Shown here piece by piece: positions 17,036 to 24,796 of a DNA stretch of 64,000 nucleotides (positions are counted from its first letter, which is position 1; every line of letters begins with the position of its first letter). The stretch lies in the NCBI GenBank assembly GCA_000717735.1, contig JOBE01000041.1, positions 26,781-90,780 of the forward strand. The letters are read 5' to 3'. The position numbers were made by a program, and so were the translations under genes. The notes under the pieces were generated by a model. That model was not told the DNA's origin. It did no database searches and was given only the letters and a program-made list of their open reading frames with translations. This DNA is from Streptomyces griseoluteus. Its GTDB lineage: Bacteria; Actinomycetota; Actinomycetes; Streptomycetales; Streptomycetaceae.

Positions 17036-18277
17036 TCACCGGTACAGCAGATACCCCTCCCGCACCGCCCGGAACGCCGCCAGGTCCGACTGCCACGCTC
17101 CCACGACCTCGTCCACGCCCGCACCCGTGTCGATCAGCGTCCGCACCCGGGTCGAGCCGGTCAGCTTGTCGATCCAGTGGTCCGGCCGCCAGGCGAAGCC
17201 GGACCACGAGCTCCGGGCGCTGACCAGGAGCCCGATCCCCGTCCGAACCGGATCGAAGGACTCGCGGTCGTGGACGTGCAGCTGCACCCCGCCCACCGTC
17301 TTCCCCTGGAACTTGGAGAAGGTCGGCGCGAAGTACGCCTCGCGGAACCGGACCCCGGGGAGGCCGAGCGCGTTCGCCGCCTCCGCCCACCGCCGGTCGA
17401 TCCCCTCGGCACCGAGGAGCTCGAACGGACGGGTGGTGCCCCGGCCCTCGGACAGGTTCGTCCCCTCGAAGAGGCAGGTGCCGGAGTAGACGAGCGCGGT
17501 CTCCGGCGTCGGCATGTTCGGACTGGGGGGCACCCACGGCAGCCCGGTCGCGTCGAAGAACTCGCCGCGCCGCCAGCCCGTCATCCGTACCGTCTCCAGG
17601 GCCACCGGCCGGGCCAGGAACTCGCCGTTGAAGAGGCGGGCCAGCTCGGCCACGGTCATGCCGTGCGCCTGCGCGATCGGTTCGCGCCCGACGAAGGTGG
17701 CGAACGCCCGGTCCAGTACGGGGCCGAGCGCCGCCCGCCCCGTCACCGGGTTCGGCCGGTCCAGGACCACGAACCGCTTCCCGGCGAGCGCGGCGGCCAC
17801 CATGCAGTCGTACAGCGTCCAGATGTAGGTGTAGAAGCGGGCGCCGACGTCCTGGATGTCGAAGACGACCGTGTCGACCCCGGAGGCGGTGAAGACGTCC
17901 GCGAGCGGCTGCCCGCTCTTCAGGTACGTGTCGTACACGGGCAGTCCGGTCGCGGGATCGTCGTACCGGCCCTCGGATCCGCCCGCCTGCGCGGTGCCCC
18001 GGAAACCGTGCTCGGGGCCGAAGACGGCGACCAGGTCCACCCGCTCGTCGGCGTGCATCGCGTCCACGACGTGCCCGGCGTCCCGGGTGATCCCGGTCGG
18101 GTTGGTGACGATGCCGACCCGCTCGCCGGCCAGAAGGGCGTACCCGTCGGCCGCGAGCCGCTCGAAGCCGGTCCGCACCCGGCCGTGACCGGGGGCGGCC
18201 GACGCGGTGGGCGCGGTGGCCGCCACCGCCCCGAGCGCGCCGCCGGCGGCCAGCAGACTCCGTCGCGACAGGCCCAT
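17036..18277 (-). CDS. DUF1343 / NamZ-type exo-beta-N-acetylmuramidase, Tat-exported
   Basis: Protein of 413 residues beginning with a twin-arginine signal (GLSRRSLLAAGG). Mature features of the DUF1343 family are GIVTNPTGI, FGPEHGFRG, VVFDIQDVGARFYTY, DRPNPVTG and GTCLFEGTNLSEGRGTTRPFE. A Bacteroidetes member, NamZ, is an exo-lytic N-acetylmuramidase of peptidoglycan recycling (family knowledge). A similar role in wall turnover outside the membrane is the best guess. ATG has a GAGGAGG site 7 bases upstream. The erythromycin-esterase-like gene lies 119 bases downstream in the same direction. Confidence 0.88.
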   Translation of the reverse strand: MGLSRRSLLAAGGALGAVAATAPTASAAPGHGRVRTGFERLAADGYALLAGERVGIVTNPTGITRDAGHVVDAMHADERVDLVAVFGPEHGFRGTAQAGGSEGRYDDPATGLPVYDTYLKSGQPLADVFTASGVDTVVFDIQDVGARFYTYIWTLYDCMVAAALAGKRFVVLDRPNPVTGRAALGPVLDRAFATFVGREPIAQAHGMTVAELARLFNGEFLARPVALETVRMTGWRRGEFFDATGLPWVPPSPNMPTPETALVYSGTCLFEGTNLSEGRGTTRPFELLGAEGIDRRWAEAANALGLPGVRFREAYFAPTFSKFQGKTVGGVQLHVHDRESFDPVRTGIGLLVSARSSWSGFAWRPDHWIDKLTGSTRVRTLIDTGAGVDEVVGAWQSDLAAFRAVREGYLLYR

Positions 18278-18367
18278 GGAACCTCCTCGGGGTGACATGG
18301 GCACGCACGCTAGCGCTCCTGGCCGCTCCGGGGAACGAGGCGTGCGGAGCGGGTCTTCCCCCACTCC

Positions 18368-18383
18368 ATACCGACTGGTTAGT
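18368..18383. promoter_or_regulatory. ATACCGAC-type TetR operator before SDR gene
   Basis: ATACCGACTGGTTAGT, a dyad with four of seven identical arm positions plus transitions, lies 34 bases before the SDR start. It shares its left half with sites at 12853 and 22248. Confidence 0.6.
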
Positions 18384-18416
18384 CTGTCCGGGTCGTCACA
18401 GCCGAGAGGTGGGTCC

Positions 18417-19193
18417 ATGAACGCGGACAGGAACGAACTCCAGGGCGCCGGAGTCGTCGTCACCGGAGCGGGCGGCGGCATCGGTGCCGCCCTCGCCCGC
18501 AGGTTCGCCGCCGAGGGATCCAGGGTCGTCGTGAACGACCTCGACCCCGTCCGCACCAAGGCCGTCGCCGAGGAGATCGGCGCCTTCGCCGTCCCCGGCG
18601 ACGCCTCCGCCGTCGTCGACGAGGCCCGCGAGGCGCTCGGCGGAACCGTAGACGTCTGGTGCGCCAACGCCGGACTCTCCTCGCCCGGCGACGCCTTCGC
18701 CGACGAGGACGTCTGGGCCGCCGCCTGGGACGTCAACGTCATGGCCCACGTCCGCGCGGCCCGCGCCCTCCTCCCGGAGTGGCTGGAGCGCGGCAGCGGC
18801 CGGTTCGTCTCCACCGTCTCCGCCGCCGGACTGCTCACCATGATCGGCGCGGCGCCGTACAGCGTGTCCAAGCACGGCGCGTACGCCTTCGCCGAGTGGC
18901 TCTCCCTGACCTACCGGCACCGTGGCCTCAAGGTCCACGCCATCTGCCCGCAGGGCGTCCGTACGGACATGCTCACCGCCGCGGGAACGGCCGGCGACCT
19001 CGTCCTCGCGCCCACCGCCATCGAGCCCGAGGACGTCGCCGACGCCCTCCTCGACGCCATCGCCGCCGACCGCTTCCTCGTCCTCCCGCACCCCGAGGTC
19101 GCCGGCTACTACCGCAATCGGGCCACCGACCCCGAGCGCTGGCTGACCACCATGAACCACGTCCAGCAGGCCTGGGAGACCGGTACCCGTTAG
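18417..19193 (+). CDS. Short-chain dehydrogenase/reductase
   Basis: Classical SDR of 258 residues. The cofactor motif is TGAGGGIG near 16-23. The Asp at VVNDLDP favours NAD. The NAG motif is in CANAGLSS, and the catalytic Ser and Tyr-xxx-Lys are in STVSAAGLLTMIGAAPYSVSK. It probably oxidises or reduces a hydroxyacyl or alcohol intermediate. A TetR-type dyad sits in its promoter, and the next gene in the same direction is a KstR2-like TetR regulator, so it belongs with the lipid-catabolism cluster to 22.2 kb. Confidence 0.9.
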   Translation: MNADRNELQGAGVVVTGAGGGIGAALARRFAAEGSRVVVNDLDPVRTKAVAEEIGAFAVPGDASAVVDEAREALGGTVDVWCANAGLSSPGDAFADEDVWAAAWDVNVMAHVRAARALLPEWLERGSGRFVSTVSAAGLLTMIGAAPYSVSKHGAYAFAEWLSLTYRHRGLKVHAICPQGVRTDMLTAAGTAGDLVLAPTAIEPEDVADALLDAIAADRFLVLPHPEVAGYYRNRATDPERWLTTMNHVQQAWETGTR

Positions 19194-19226
19194 CGGGTGG
19201 CACGATCGATGGGAAGATCTACCGGC

Positions 19227-19240
19227 GGGAACATGTTCCC
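19227..19240. promoter_or_regulatory. Perfect 14-bp palindrome in the TetR promoter
   Basis: GGGAACATGTTCCC is self-complementary over all 14 bases and lies 36 bases before the TetR start. Likely autoregulatory operator. It is not an SOS box, which would need four bases between GAAC and GTTC. Confidence 0.6.
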
Positions 19241-19276
19241 CTGACCGAAAACGATTACCAAGGAAGGCGGCGGAGC

Positions 19277-19870
19277 ATGGCCAGGACGACGGACGGGAGC
19301 GGCGCACCCGTCCCCCAGAGGCTCCTCGCCGCCGCCACCCGGCTCTTCGCGGAACAGGGCTACGACCGCACCTCCGTGCAGGAGATCGTCGAGGCCGCCG
19401 GGGTCACCAAGGGCGCCCTCTACCACTACTTCGGCTCGAAGGAGGACCTCCTCCAGGAGGTCTACGCCCGCGTCCTGCGCCTCCAGCAGGAACGGCTCGA
19501 CGCCTACGCGGACGCCGACGCGCCCATCGAGGACCGGCTGCGCGACGCGGCGGCCGACGTCGTCGTCACCACCATCGAGAACCTCGACGACGCGGCCATC
19601 TTCTTCCGCTCCATGCACCACCTCAGCCCGGAGAAGAACAAGCAGGTCAGGTCCGAGCGGCGCCGCTACCACGAGCGCTTTCGCGCCCTGATCGAGGAGG
19701 GCCAGCGGTCCGGGGTGTTCTCCTCGGCGACCCCCGCCGACCTGGTCGTCGACTACCACTTCGGCTCGGTGCACCACCTCTCCACCTGGTACCGCCCGGA
19801 CGGCCCGCTCACCCCCGAACAGGTCGCGGGCCACCTCGCCGACCTCCTGCTCCGGGCCCTGCGCCCCTGA
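19277..19870 (+). CDS. TetR-family regulator, KstR2-like C-terminal domain
   Basis: Regulator of 197 residues. The helix-turn-helix is TSVQEIVEAAGVTKGALYHYFGSKEDLL. The C-terminal domain resembles that of KstR2-type repressors (FFRSMHHLSPEKNKQVRSERRRYHERF, then YHFGSVHHLSTWY), which bind acyl-CoA effectors. It lies between an SDR and the convergent acyl-CoA dehydrogenase/APH pair and is the best candidate for binding the ATACCGAC-type sites at 18368 and 22248. It has its own palindrome at 19227. Confidence 0.9.
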   Translation: MARTTDGSGAPVPQRLLAAATRLFAEQGYDRTSVQEIVEAAGVTKGALYHYFGSKEDLLQEVYARVLRLQQERLDAYADADAPIEDRLRDAAADVVVTTIENLDDAAIFFRSMHHLSPEKNKQVRSERRRYHERFRALIEEGQRSGVFSSATPADLVVDYHFGSVHHLSTWYRPDGPLTPEQVAGHLADLLLRALRP

Positions 19871-19883
19871 CGGACGCCCACGC

Positions 19884-19934
19884 GGAAGGGGCCAACGACC
19901 GCTAGAAACCGCCGACCGGTCGCGGGCCCCTTCC
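19884..19934. terminator. Compound hairpin terminator between convergent genes
   Basis: Outer stem GGAAGGGGCC / GGCCCCTTCC and inner stem CGACCG / CGGTCG lie between the TetR stop and the acyl-CoA dehydrogenase stop. It serves both strands. Confidence 0.7.
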
Positions 19935-19943
19935 GTCGTACGG

Positions 19944-21176
19944 CTACAGGTACTTCTTCAGTTCCCGCCGCGCCAGCGACCGCTGGTGCACCTCGTCCGG
20001 CCCGTCCGCGAGCTTCAGCGTCCGCGCCGCCGCCCACAGTTCGGCCAGCGGGAAGTCCTGCGAGACCCCGCCCGCCCCGTGCGCCTGCACCGCCTTGTCG
20101 ATGATGTCGACGACCGCGCGCGGGGTCGCGATCTTGATGGCCTGGATCTCGGTGTGCGCGCCCCGGTTGCCGACGGTGTCCATGAGCCAGGCCGTCTTGA
20201 GGACGAGGAGCCGCAGCTGCTCGATCGTCACCCGGGCGTCCGCGATCCAGTTCTGCACGACGCCCTGCTGGGCGAGTGTCTTGCCGAAGGCGGTACGGGA
20301 GACCGCCCGGCGGCAGGTCAGCTCGACGGCCCGCTCGGCCATGCCGATGAGCCGCATGCAGTGGTGGATGCGGCCGGGGCCGAGCCGGGCCTGCGCGATG
20401 GCGAAGCCGCCGCCCTCCTCGCCGATCAGGTTCGAGGCCGGGACGCGGACCCCGTCGAAGACCACCTCGGCGTGACCGCCGTGGGAGTGGTCCTCGTACC
20501 CGTAGACCTGCATGGCGCGCCGCACCTCGACGCCGGGGGTGTCGCGCGGCACGAGGATCATCGACTGCTGGCGGCGGATGTCGGCCCCGTCGGGGTCGGT
20601 CTTGCCCATCACGATGAAGATCTTGCAGTCGGGGTTCATCGCCCCGGAGATGTACCACTTGCGGCCGTCGACGACGTACGAGTCGCCGTCCCGCCGGATC
20701 CGGGTCTCGATGTTGGTCGCGTCGGAGGAGGCCACCTCGGGCTCGGTCATCGCGAACGCCGAACGGATCTCACCGGCGAGCAGCGGCTCCAGCCACTGCT
20801 TCCGCTGCGCCTCGTCCCCGAACTGGGCGAGCACCTCCATGTTGCCGGTGTCCGGCGCCGCGCAGTTGAGGGCCGTCGGCGCCAGGTGCGGGCTGCGGCC
20901 GGTGATCTCGGCGAGCGGCGCGTACTGGAGGTTGGTGAGGCCGGCCCCGTACTCGGCGTCCGGAAGGCTGTGCTGGTCTACGAGGAAAAGGTTCCACAGG
21001 CCCTGCCGCTTGGCCTCGGCCTTCAGCTCCCCGACGACCGCGGGGGTGTCCCAGGGCGAGGCGAGCAGCGCGCGCTGCTCCTCGGCGACGGCCTCTGCCG
21101 GGTAGACGTGCTCGTCCATGAAGGCGAGCAGCTTCGTCCGCAGCTCCTCGGTGCGCGCGTCGAATGCGAAGTCCAT
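19944..21176 (-). CDS. Acyl-CoA dehydrogenase (ACAD10/11-like)
   Basis: Acyl-CoA dehydrogenase of 410 residues, longer than the beta-oxidation type. Family segments are FAMTEPEVASSDATNIET, DGRKWYISGAMNPDCKIFIVMGKT and YGYEDHSHGGHAEVVFDGV, and the C-terminal PDEVHQRSLARRELKKYL. These are typical of the group that includes the dehydrogenase domain of animal ACAD10/ACAD11. The gene directly upstream, 6 bases away in the same direction, is an APH-type kinase, which is fused to this domain in the animal proteins. Expected role: catabolism of unusual acyl-CoAs, possibly 4-hydroxy acids after phosphorylation. Confidence 0.92.
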   Translation of the reverse strand: MDFAFDARTEELRTKLLAFMDEHVYPAEAVAEEQRALLASPWDTPAVVGELKAEAKRQGLWNLFLVDQHSLPDAEYGAGLTNLQYAPLAEITGRSPHLAPTALNCAAPDTGNMEVLAQFGDEAQRKQWLEPLLAGEIRSAFAMTEPEVASSDATNIETRIRRDGDSYVVDGRKWYISGAMNPDCKIFIVMGKTDPDGADIRRQQSMILVPRDTPGVEVRRAMQVYGYEDHSHGGHAEVVFDGVRVPASNLIGEEGGGFAIAQARLGPGRIHHCMRLIGMAERAVELTCRRAVSRTAFGKTLAQQGVVQNWIADARVTIEQLRLLVLKTAWLMDTVGNRGAHTEIQAIKIATPRAVVDIIDKAVQAHGAGGVSQDFPLAELWAAARTLKLADGPDEVHQRSLARRELKKYL

Positions 21177-21182
21177 GGTGGG

Positions 21183-22205
21183 TCAGCCCTCCTGAAGGGT
21201 GGTCAGGCCGTGCTCGATGAAGACGGGGACGAGTTCGCCGATGCGGTCGAAGCCCGCGCCGACGGTCTGCCCGAGGGTCCAGCGGTAGTGGATGCCCTCC
21301 AGGATCACGGCGAGCTTGAACCAGGCGAAGGCGGTGTACCAGGCGAGGGCGGAGGTGTCCCGGCCCGAGCGGGCCGCGTAGCGCTCGACCAGTTCGGCGG
21401 GGCTCGGGTGCCCGGGGGCCGTGGCGGTGGTGGAGACGGGGGAGTCGGGCAGGCCGAGCGGCGTGCTGTACATGACGAGCAGGCCGAGGTCGGTCAGCGG
21501 GTCGCCGAGGGTGGACATCTCCCAGTCGAGGACGGCCCGGATGCGGTCGTCGCCGTCGACGAGGACGTTGTCGAGCCGGTAGTCGCCGTGGATCACCGTG
21601 GGGGCGGGCGAGACCGGCAGCGAGCGGCCGAGGGCGGCGTGCAGCTCGTCGATCCCGGCGAGGTCGCGGCCGCGCGAGGCGTCGAGCTGCTTGCCCCAGC
21701 GCCGCAGCTGCCGGTCGAGGAAGCCCTCGGGGCGGCCGAAGTCGCCGAGCCCGACGGCCTCCGGGTCGACGGCGTGCAGGTCGACGAGGGTGTCGACCAG
21801 GCCGAGGACGGCGGCGCGGGTGCGGTCGGGGCCGAGCGGGGCGAGCTCCCCGGCCGAGCGGTACGGCGTGCCCTCGACGAACTCCATGACGTAGAAGGGC
21901 GCCCCGAGGACGGACTCGTCCTCGCAGAGCAGCAGCGTCTCGGGGACGGGCACGGCCGTGCTGTGCAGGGCGCTGATGACGCGGTGCTCGCGCCGCATGT
22001 CGTGGGCGGTGGCGAGGACGTGGCCGAGCGGGGGCCGGCGGACGACCCAGCGGCCGGTGCCGTCGGTCACGACGTACGTCAGGTTCGACCGGCCGCCTTC
22101 GATCAGCCGGGCTTCGAGGGGGCCGGACACCAGGCCGGGGCGCTCGCGGTCGAGGTGGCGGCGCAGCTGCTCGGGGTCGAGGCCTGGCGGCGGGGCGGAA
22201 CTCAT
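21183..22205 (-). CDS. APH-family kinase (ACAD10/11 kinase-domain homologue)
   Basis: Phosphotransferase-family protein of 340 residues with the aminoglycoside-phosphotransferase fold. A nucleotide loop lies in LIEGGRSNLTYVVTDG, the catalytic loop is VIHGDYRLDNVLVDGDD, and the metal-binding Asp is in VLDWEMSTLGDPLTDLG. This subtype phosphorylates hydroxylated acyl groups rather than antibiotics, by analogy with the N-terminal domain of ACAD10/11. First gene of a two-gene unit with the dehydrogenase, behind a strong palindrome at 22248. Confidence 0.9.
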   Translation of the reverse strand: MSSAPPPGLDPEQLRRHLDRERPGLVSGPLEARLIEGGRSNLTYVVTDGTGRWVVRRPPLGHVLATAHDMRREHRVISALHSTAVPVPETLLLCEDESVLGAPFYVMEFVEGTPYRSAGELAPLGPDRTRAAVLGLVDTLVDLHAVDPEAVGLGDFGRPEGFLDRQLRRWGKQLDASRGRDLAGIDELHAALGRSLPVSPAPTVIHGDYRLDNVLVDGDDRIRAVLDWEMSTLGDPLTDLGLLVMYSTPLGLPDSPVSTTATAPGHPSPAELVERYAARSGRDTSALAWYTAFAWFKLAVILEGIHYRWTLGQTVGAGFDRIGELVPVFIEHGLTTLQEG

Positions 22206-22247
22206 ACGTGCGTACCTCCGGATCGGCTTCGGTCGGCGTTCATGATG

Positions 22248-22263
22248 ACCGACCAGTCGGTAT
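22248..22263. promoter_or_regulatory. ATACCGAC-type TetR operator before APH/ACAD operon
   Basis: ACCGACCAGTCGGT is a 14-bp palindrome with six of seven arm positions paired, followed by AT so that the opposite strand reads ATACCGACTGGTCGGT. It lies 43 bases before the kinase start and matches the site at 18368. Confidence 0.7.
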
Positions 22264-22286
22264 GTCGTCCAGAGGGGCGGCCGGAA

Positions 22287-22301
22287 AGTGCGTTCCGCAC
22301 T
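22287..22301. promoter_or_regulatory. Palindrome before the enolase-superfamily gene
   Basis: AGTGCG-TTC-CGCACT, a perfect 6+3+6 inverted repeat overlapping a second one (GGAA-N6-TTCC at 22283-22296), lies 38 bases before the dehydratase start. Regulator unknown; IclR- or GntR-type sugar-acid regulators use similar sites. Confidence 0.5.
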
Positions 22302-22339
22302 CTGGCTGCCGGTCGCCGGGCTGAATAGAGTTCACAAGC

Positions 22340-23629
22340 ATGGATGTGAAGCTGATCGTCGACGAAGTCCGGATCACCCCGATCCTCATCTCCGACCCGC
22401 CCCTCCTCAACGTCCAGGGCGTCCACCAGCCCGCCACCCCACGGCTCGTGGTGGAAGTCGTCACCAGGGGAGGGGTGAGTGGCCTCGGGGAGACCTACGG
22501 CGACGCCGTCTACCTGGACATCGCCCGACCCCTTGCCGAGGCCCTCCCCGGCCGTTCGGTCGCGGACGTGAACGGCCTCTTCGCGCTCGCGGACACCGCC
22601 GGTCCCGCCTCTCCCGCCCTTCCCGTGGACGAGGGCGTCGACGCGGGCGGCCTGCGCGGCGTCCGCACCGCCGACAAGCTCCGCCTCTCCGTCGTCTCCG
22701 CCTTCGAGACCGCCTGCCTCGACGCCCTCGGCAAGACCCTCGGCCTGCCCGTCCACGCCCTGCTCGGCGGCAAGGTCCGCGACGCCGTCGAGTACAGCGC
22801 CTACCTCTTCTACCGCTGGGCCGCCCACCCCGGCACCGACGCCCCGACGGACGACTGGGGCCCGGCGCTCGACCCCGCCGGCATCGTCGCCCAGGCCCGC
22901 CGCTTCGACCGCCTGTACGGCTTCCACTCCTTCAAGCTCAAGGGCGGCGTCTTCGCGCCCGAGCAGGAGATCGCCGCCGTCCGCGCCCTCGCCGAGGCCT
23001 TCCCCGGCCGCCCCCTGCGTCTCGACCCCAACGGCGCCTGGTCCGTGGAGACCTCGCTCGCCGTCGCCCGCGAACTGGGCGACGTGCTCGAATACCTGGA
23101 GGACCCGGCGAGCGGCACCGGCGCCATGGCCGAGATCGCCGCCCGCACCGACGTGCCCCTCGCCACCAACATGTGCGTGACCACCTTCGAGGAGGTGCCC
23201 GAGGCCTTCGCCAAGGGCGCGGTACGGATCGTGCTCTGCGACCACCACTACTGGGGCGGACTGCACCGCACCCGCGAACTCGCCGCGCTCTGCCGCACGT
23301 ACGGCGTCGGGCTCTCCATGCACTCCAACACCCACCTGGGCATCAGCCTGGCCGCCATGACCCAGGTCGCCGCGACCCTCCCCGAACTCCACCACGCCTG
23401 CGACACCCACTACCCCTGGCAGACCGAGGACGTCGTCACCACCCGGCCCGTCTTCCGGGACGGGCGGCTCGCCGTCACCGACACCCCCGGCCTCGGCGTC
23501 GACCTCGACCGCGCCGCGCTCGCCGCCCTGCACCGCCGCTGGCTCGACGACGACGGCACCCTGCGGGACCGCGACGACGCGGCGGCGATGAGGCGCGCGG
23601 CGCCGGACTGGACCCCCGCCAAGTGGTAG
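22340..23629 (+). CDS. Enolase-superfamily dehydratase, glucarate-dehydratase-like
   Basis: Enolase-superfamily enzyme of 429 residues. It has the glucarate-dehydratase pattern: KLK near 199-201, metal ligands in LDPNG (Asp229, Asn231), Glu254 in YLEDP, Asn277 in ATNMCVT, and the D-x-H-x-WGG segment CDHHYWGG (Asp301, His303). The general-base His lies in SMHSNTHLG. The expected reaction is dehydration of D-glucarate or a related aldarate to the keto-deoxy acid. No aldarate transporter or aldolase is adjacent, so substrate assignment stays at family level. Good candidate to be controlled through the palindrome at 22287. Confidence 0.87.
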   Translation: MDVKLIVDEVRITPILISDPPLLNVQGVHQPATPRLVVEVVTRGGVSGLGETYGDAVYLDIARPLAEALPGRSVADVNGLFALADTAGPASPALPVDEGVDAGGLRGVRTADKLRLSVVSAFETACLDALGKTLGLPVHALLGGKVRDAVEYSAYLFYRWAAHPGTDAPTDDWGPALDPAGIVAQARRFDRLYGFHSFKLKGGVFAPEQEIAAVRALAEAFPGRPLRLDPNGAWSVETSLAVARELGDVLEYLEDPASGTGAMAEIAARTDVPLATNMCVTTFEEVPEAFAKGAVRIVLCDHHYWGGLHRTRELAALCRTYGVGLSMHSNTHLGISLAAMTQVAATLPELHHACDTHYPWQTEDVVTTRPVFRDGRLAVTDTPGLGVDLDRAALAALHRRWLDDDGTLRDRDDAAAMRRAAPDWTPAKW

Positions 23630-23645
23630 CCCCTGCGCCCCCTGT

Positions 23646-23740
23646 GTGGGCAATCGTCCCGCAGGGCGGGACGGGTGGGCACACGGGACGGCGCCCGCGG
23701 CAGGCGCCTCCGCCGCTTGTGCCTGAACCCGCATCACCGG
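23646..23740. repeat. Intergenic REP-like palindromic element (probable)
   Basis: The gap after the dehydratase starts with GTGTGGGCAATCGTCCCGC, forms a hairpin CGTCCCGC-AGG-GCGGGACG (23655-23673), continues as GGTGGGCACACGGGACGG, and later reads CGGTGCGCCGCACC. I recall very similar sequences recurring in intergenic gaps of many Streptomyces chromosomes. That is memory, not a search result. It would be a non-coding dispersed repeat that may also act as a terminator. Confidence 0.45.
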
Positions 23741-23799
23741 TGCGCCGCACCTTTGAGGCCCCGCACCCCGGACCCCGCACGCCGCCGCCCGCCCCAGGG

Positions 23800-24711
23800 C
23801 TACGCGTGGCAGGCCACCGGCACCCCGCCGTTCATCGCCGCCATGTCGCCGAAGACCGTCACCGCGTCGAGCGGCGACCCCTCCGGAAGGCCCGCCAGCT
23901 CCGCGTACGCCCGGTGCAGGTTCGCCACCAGGCGCTCGCTCTCCCGCCACGCGCCGAACTCGCCGAGCTCCGCCGCCCGCGCCGTCTCCAGCGGCGTCGC
24001 CCCCTTCGCGTACCCCTCCGCCGCCAGCTCCCGCACCCAGCGCAGATACCGCTCCGTCACGTCGTACGCCGAGGGGTCGGTCACCCGCCCGTGCCCCGGC
24101 ACCACCCTCGGCGCGTCGAGCGAGCGGAGCAGGGCGAGGGCGCGCAGCGACCCGGCGAGCGAACCCATCGGCAGGAACGGCGTCCCGCCGTGGAAGACCA
24201 GGTCACCGGTGAAGACCACGCCCTGCTCGGGGAGGTGCACGATCGAGTCGCCCGTGGTGTGCGCGGTGCCCGGGTGGATCACCCGCACCTCGATGTCCCC
24301 GACGTACAGCGTCAGCCGCTCCCGGTAGGTGATGGACGGCGGCCGGATGTCGACGTTGCCGAAGTCGGTGCGCGGCCACAGCAGATGGAGCTGGTGGCCG
24401 GCCGCGAGCTGCTCGCTCCGGCAGTTCTCGTGTCCCACGATCCGCGCCTCCGGCAGGAACACCCCGTTGCCGTAGGTGTGGTCGCCGTGGTGGTGGGTGG
24501 AGACGACGGTCCGGGGCAGCGGGAGGCCCCGGGCGAGGACCGCGTCCCGCAGCAGCCGGGCGCGCCGCTCGGTGGCGGCGGTGTCGACGAGCAGCGACTC
24601 GCGGGCGTCGCCGAGGAAGCCGGCGTTGTTCAGGCACCAGCCGCCGTCGGGCTGGACGAAGGCGTGGACGCCGGGCGCGAGCGCGACCACGTAGGGATCG
24701 GTGACGGACAA
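23800..24711 (-). CDS. MBL-fold metallo-hydrolase
   Basis: Metallo-beta-lactamase-fold hydrolase of 303 residues. The zinc motif is THHHGDHTYGNG; the later ligands are the His in HTTGDS, the Asp in VVFTGDLVFHGG and the His in VVPGHGRV. The frame opens at TTG with GGGGGA upstream. This is an annotator's choice; later ATG codons would cut into the domain. It resembles hydrolases acting on thioesters or lactones, without a defined substrate. Neighbour genes give no pathway. Confidence 0.85.
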   Translation of the reverse strand: MSVTDPYVVALAPGVHAFVQPDGGWCLNNAGFLGDARESLLVDTAATERRARLLRDAVLARGLPLPRTVVSTHHHGDHTYGNGVFLPEARIVGHENCRSEQLAAGHQLHLLWPRTDFGNVDIRPPSITYRERLTLYVGDIEVRVIHPGTAHTTGDSIVHLPEQGVVFTGDLVFHGGTPFLPMGSLAGSLRALALLRSLDAPRVVPGHGRVTDPSAYDVTERYLRWVRELAAEGYAKGATPLETARAAELGEFGAWRESERLVANLHRAYAELAGLPEGSPLDAVTVFGDMAAMNGGVPVACHA

Positions 24712-24796
24712 AGGGATTCCCCCGGTGGAGAGCGGCAGGACAGGCGCAGCCTGTCAGCCGGCCCCGCTCCGGGGGAAGGCGACGCGGCCGGGGGCT

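Noticed and set aside
19227..19240. SOS (LexA) box
   Set aside because: GAAC and GTTC are only two bases apart; the actinobacterial box needs four, and the downstream gene is a TetR regulator.
21183..22205. Aminoglycoside-resistance phosphotransferase
   Set aside because: APH fold, but sequence and pairing with an acyl-CoA dehydrogenase match the ACAD10/11 kinase, not drug resistance.
19986..22328. Long plus-strand open frame opposite the ACAD/APH genes
   Set aside because: Antisense of two clear enzyme genes; composition is that of reverse-read codons.
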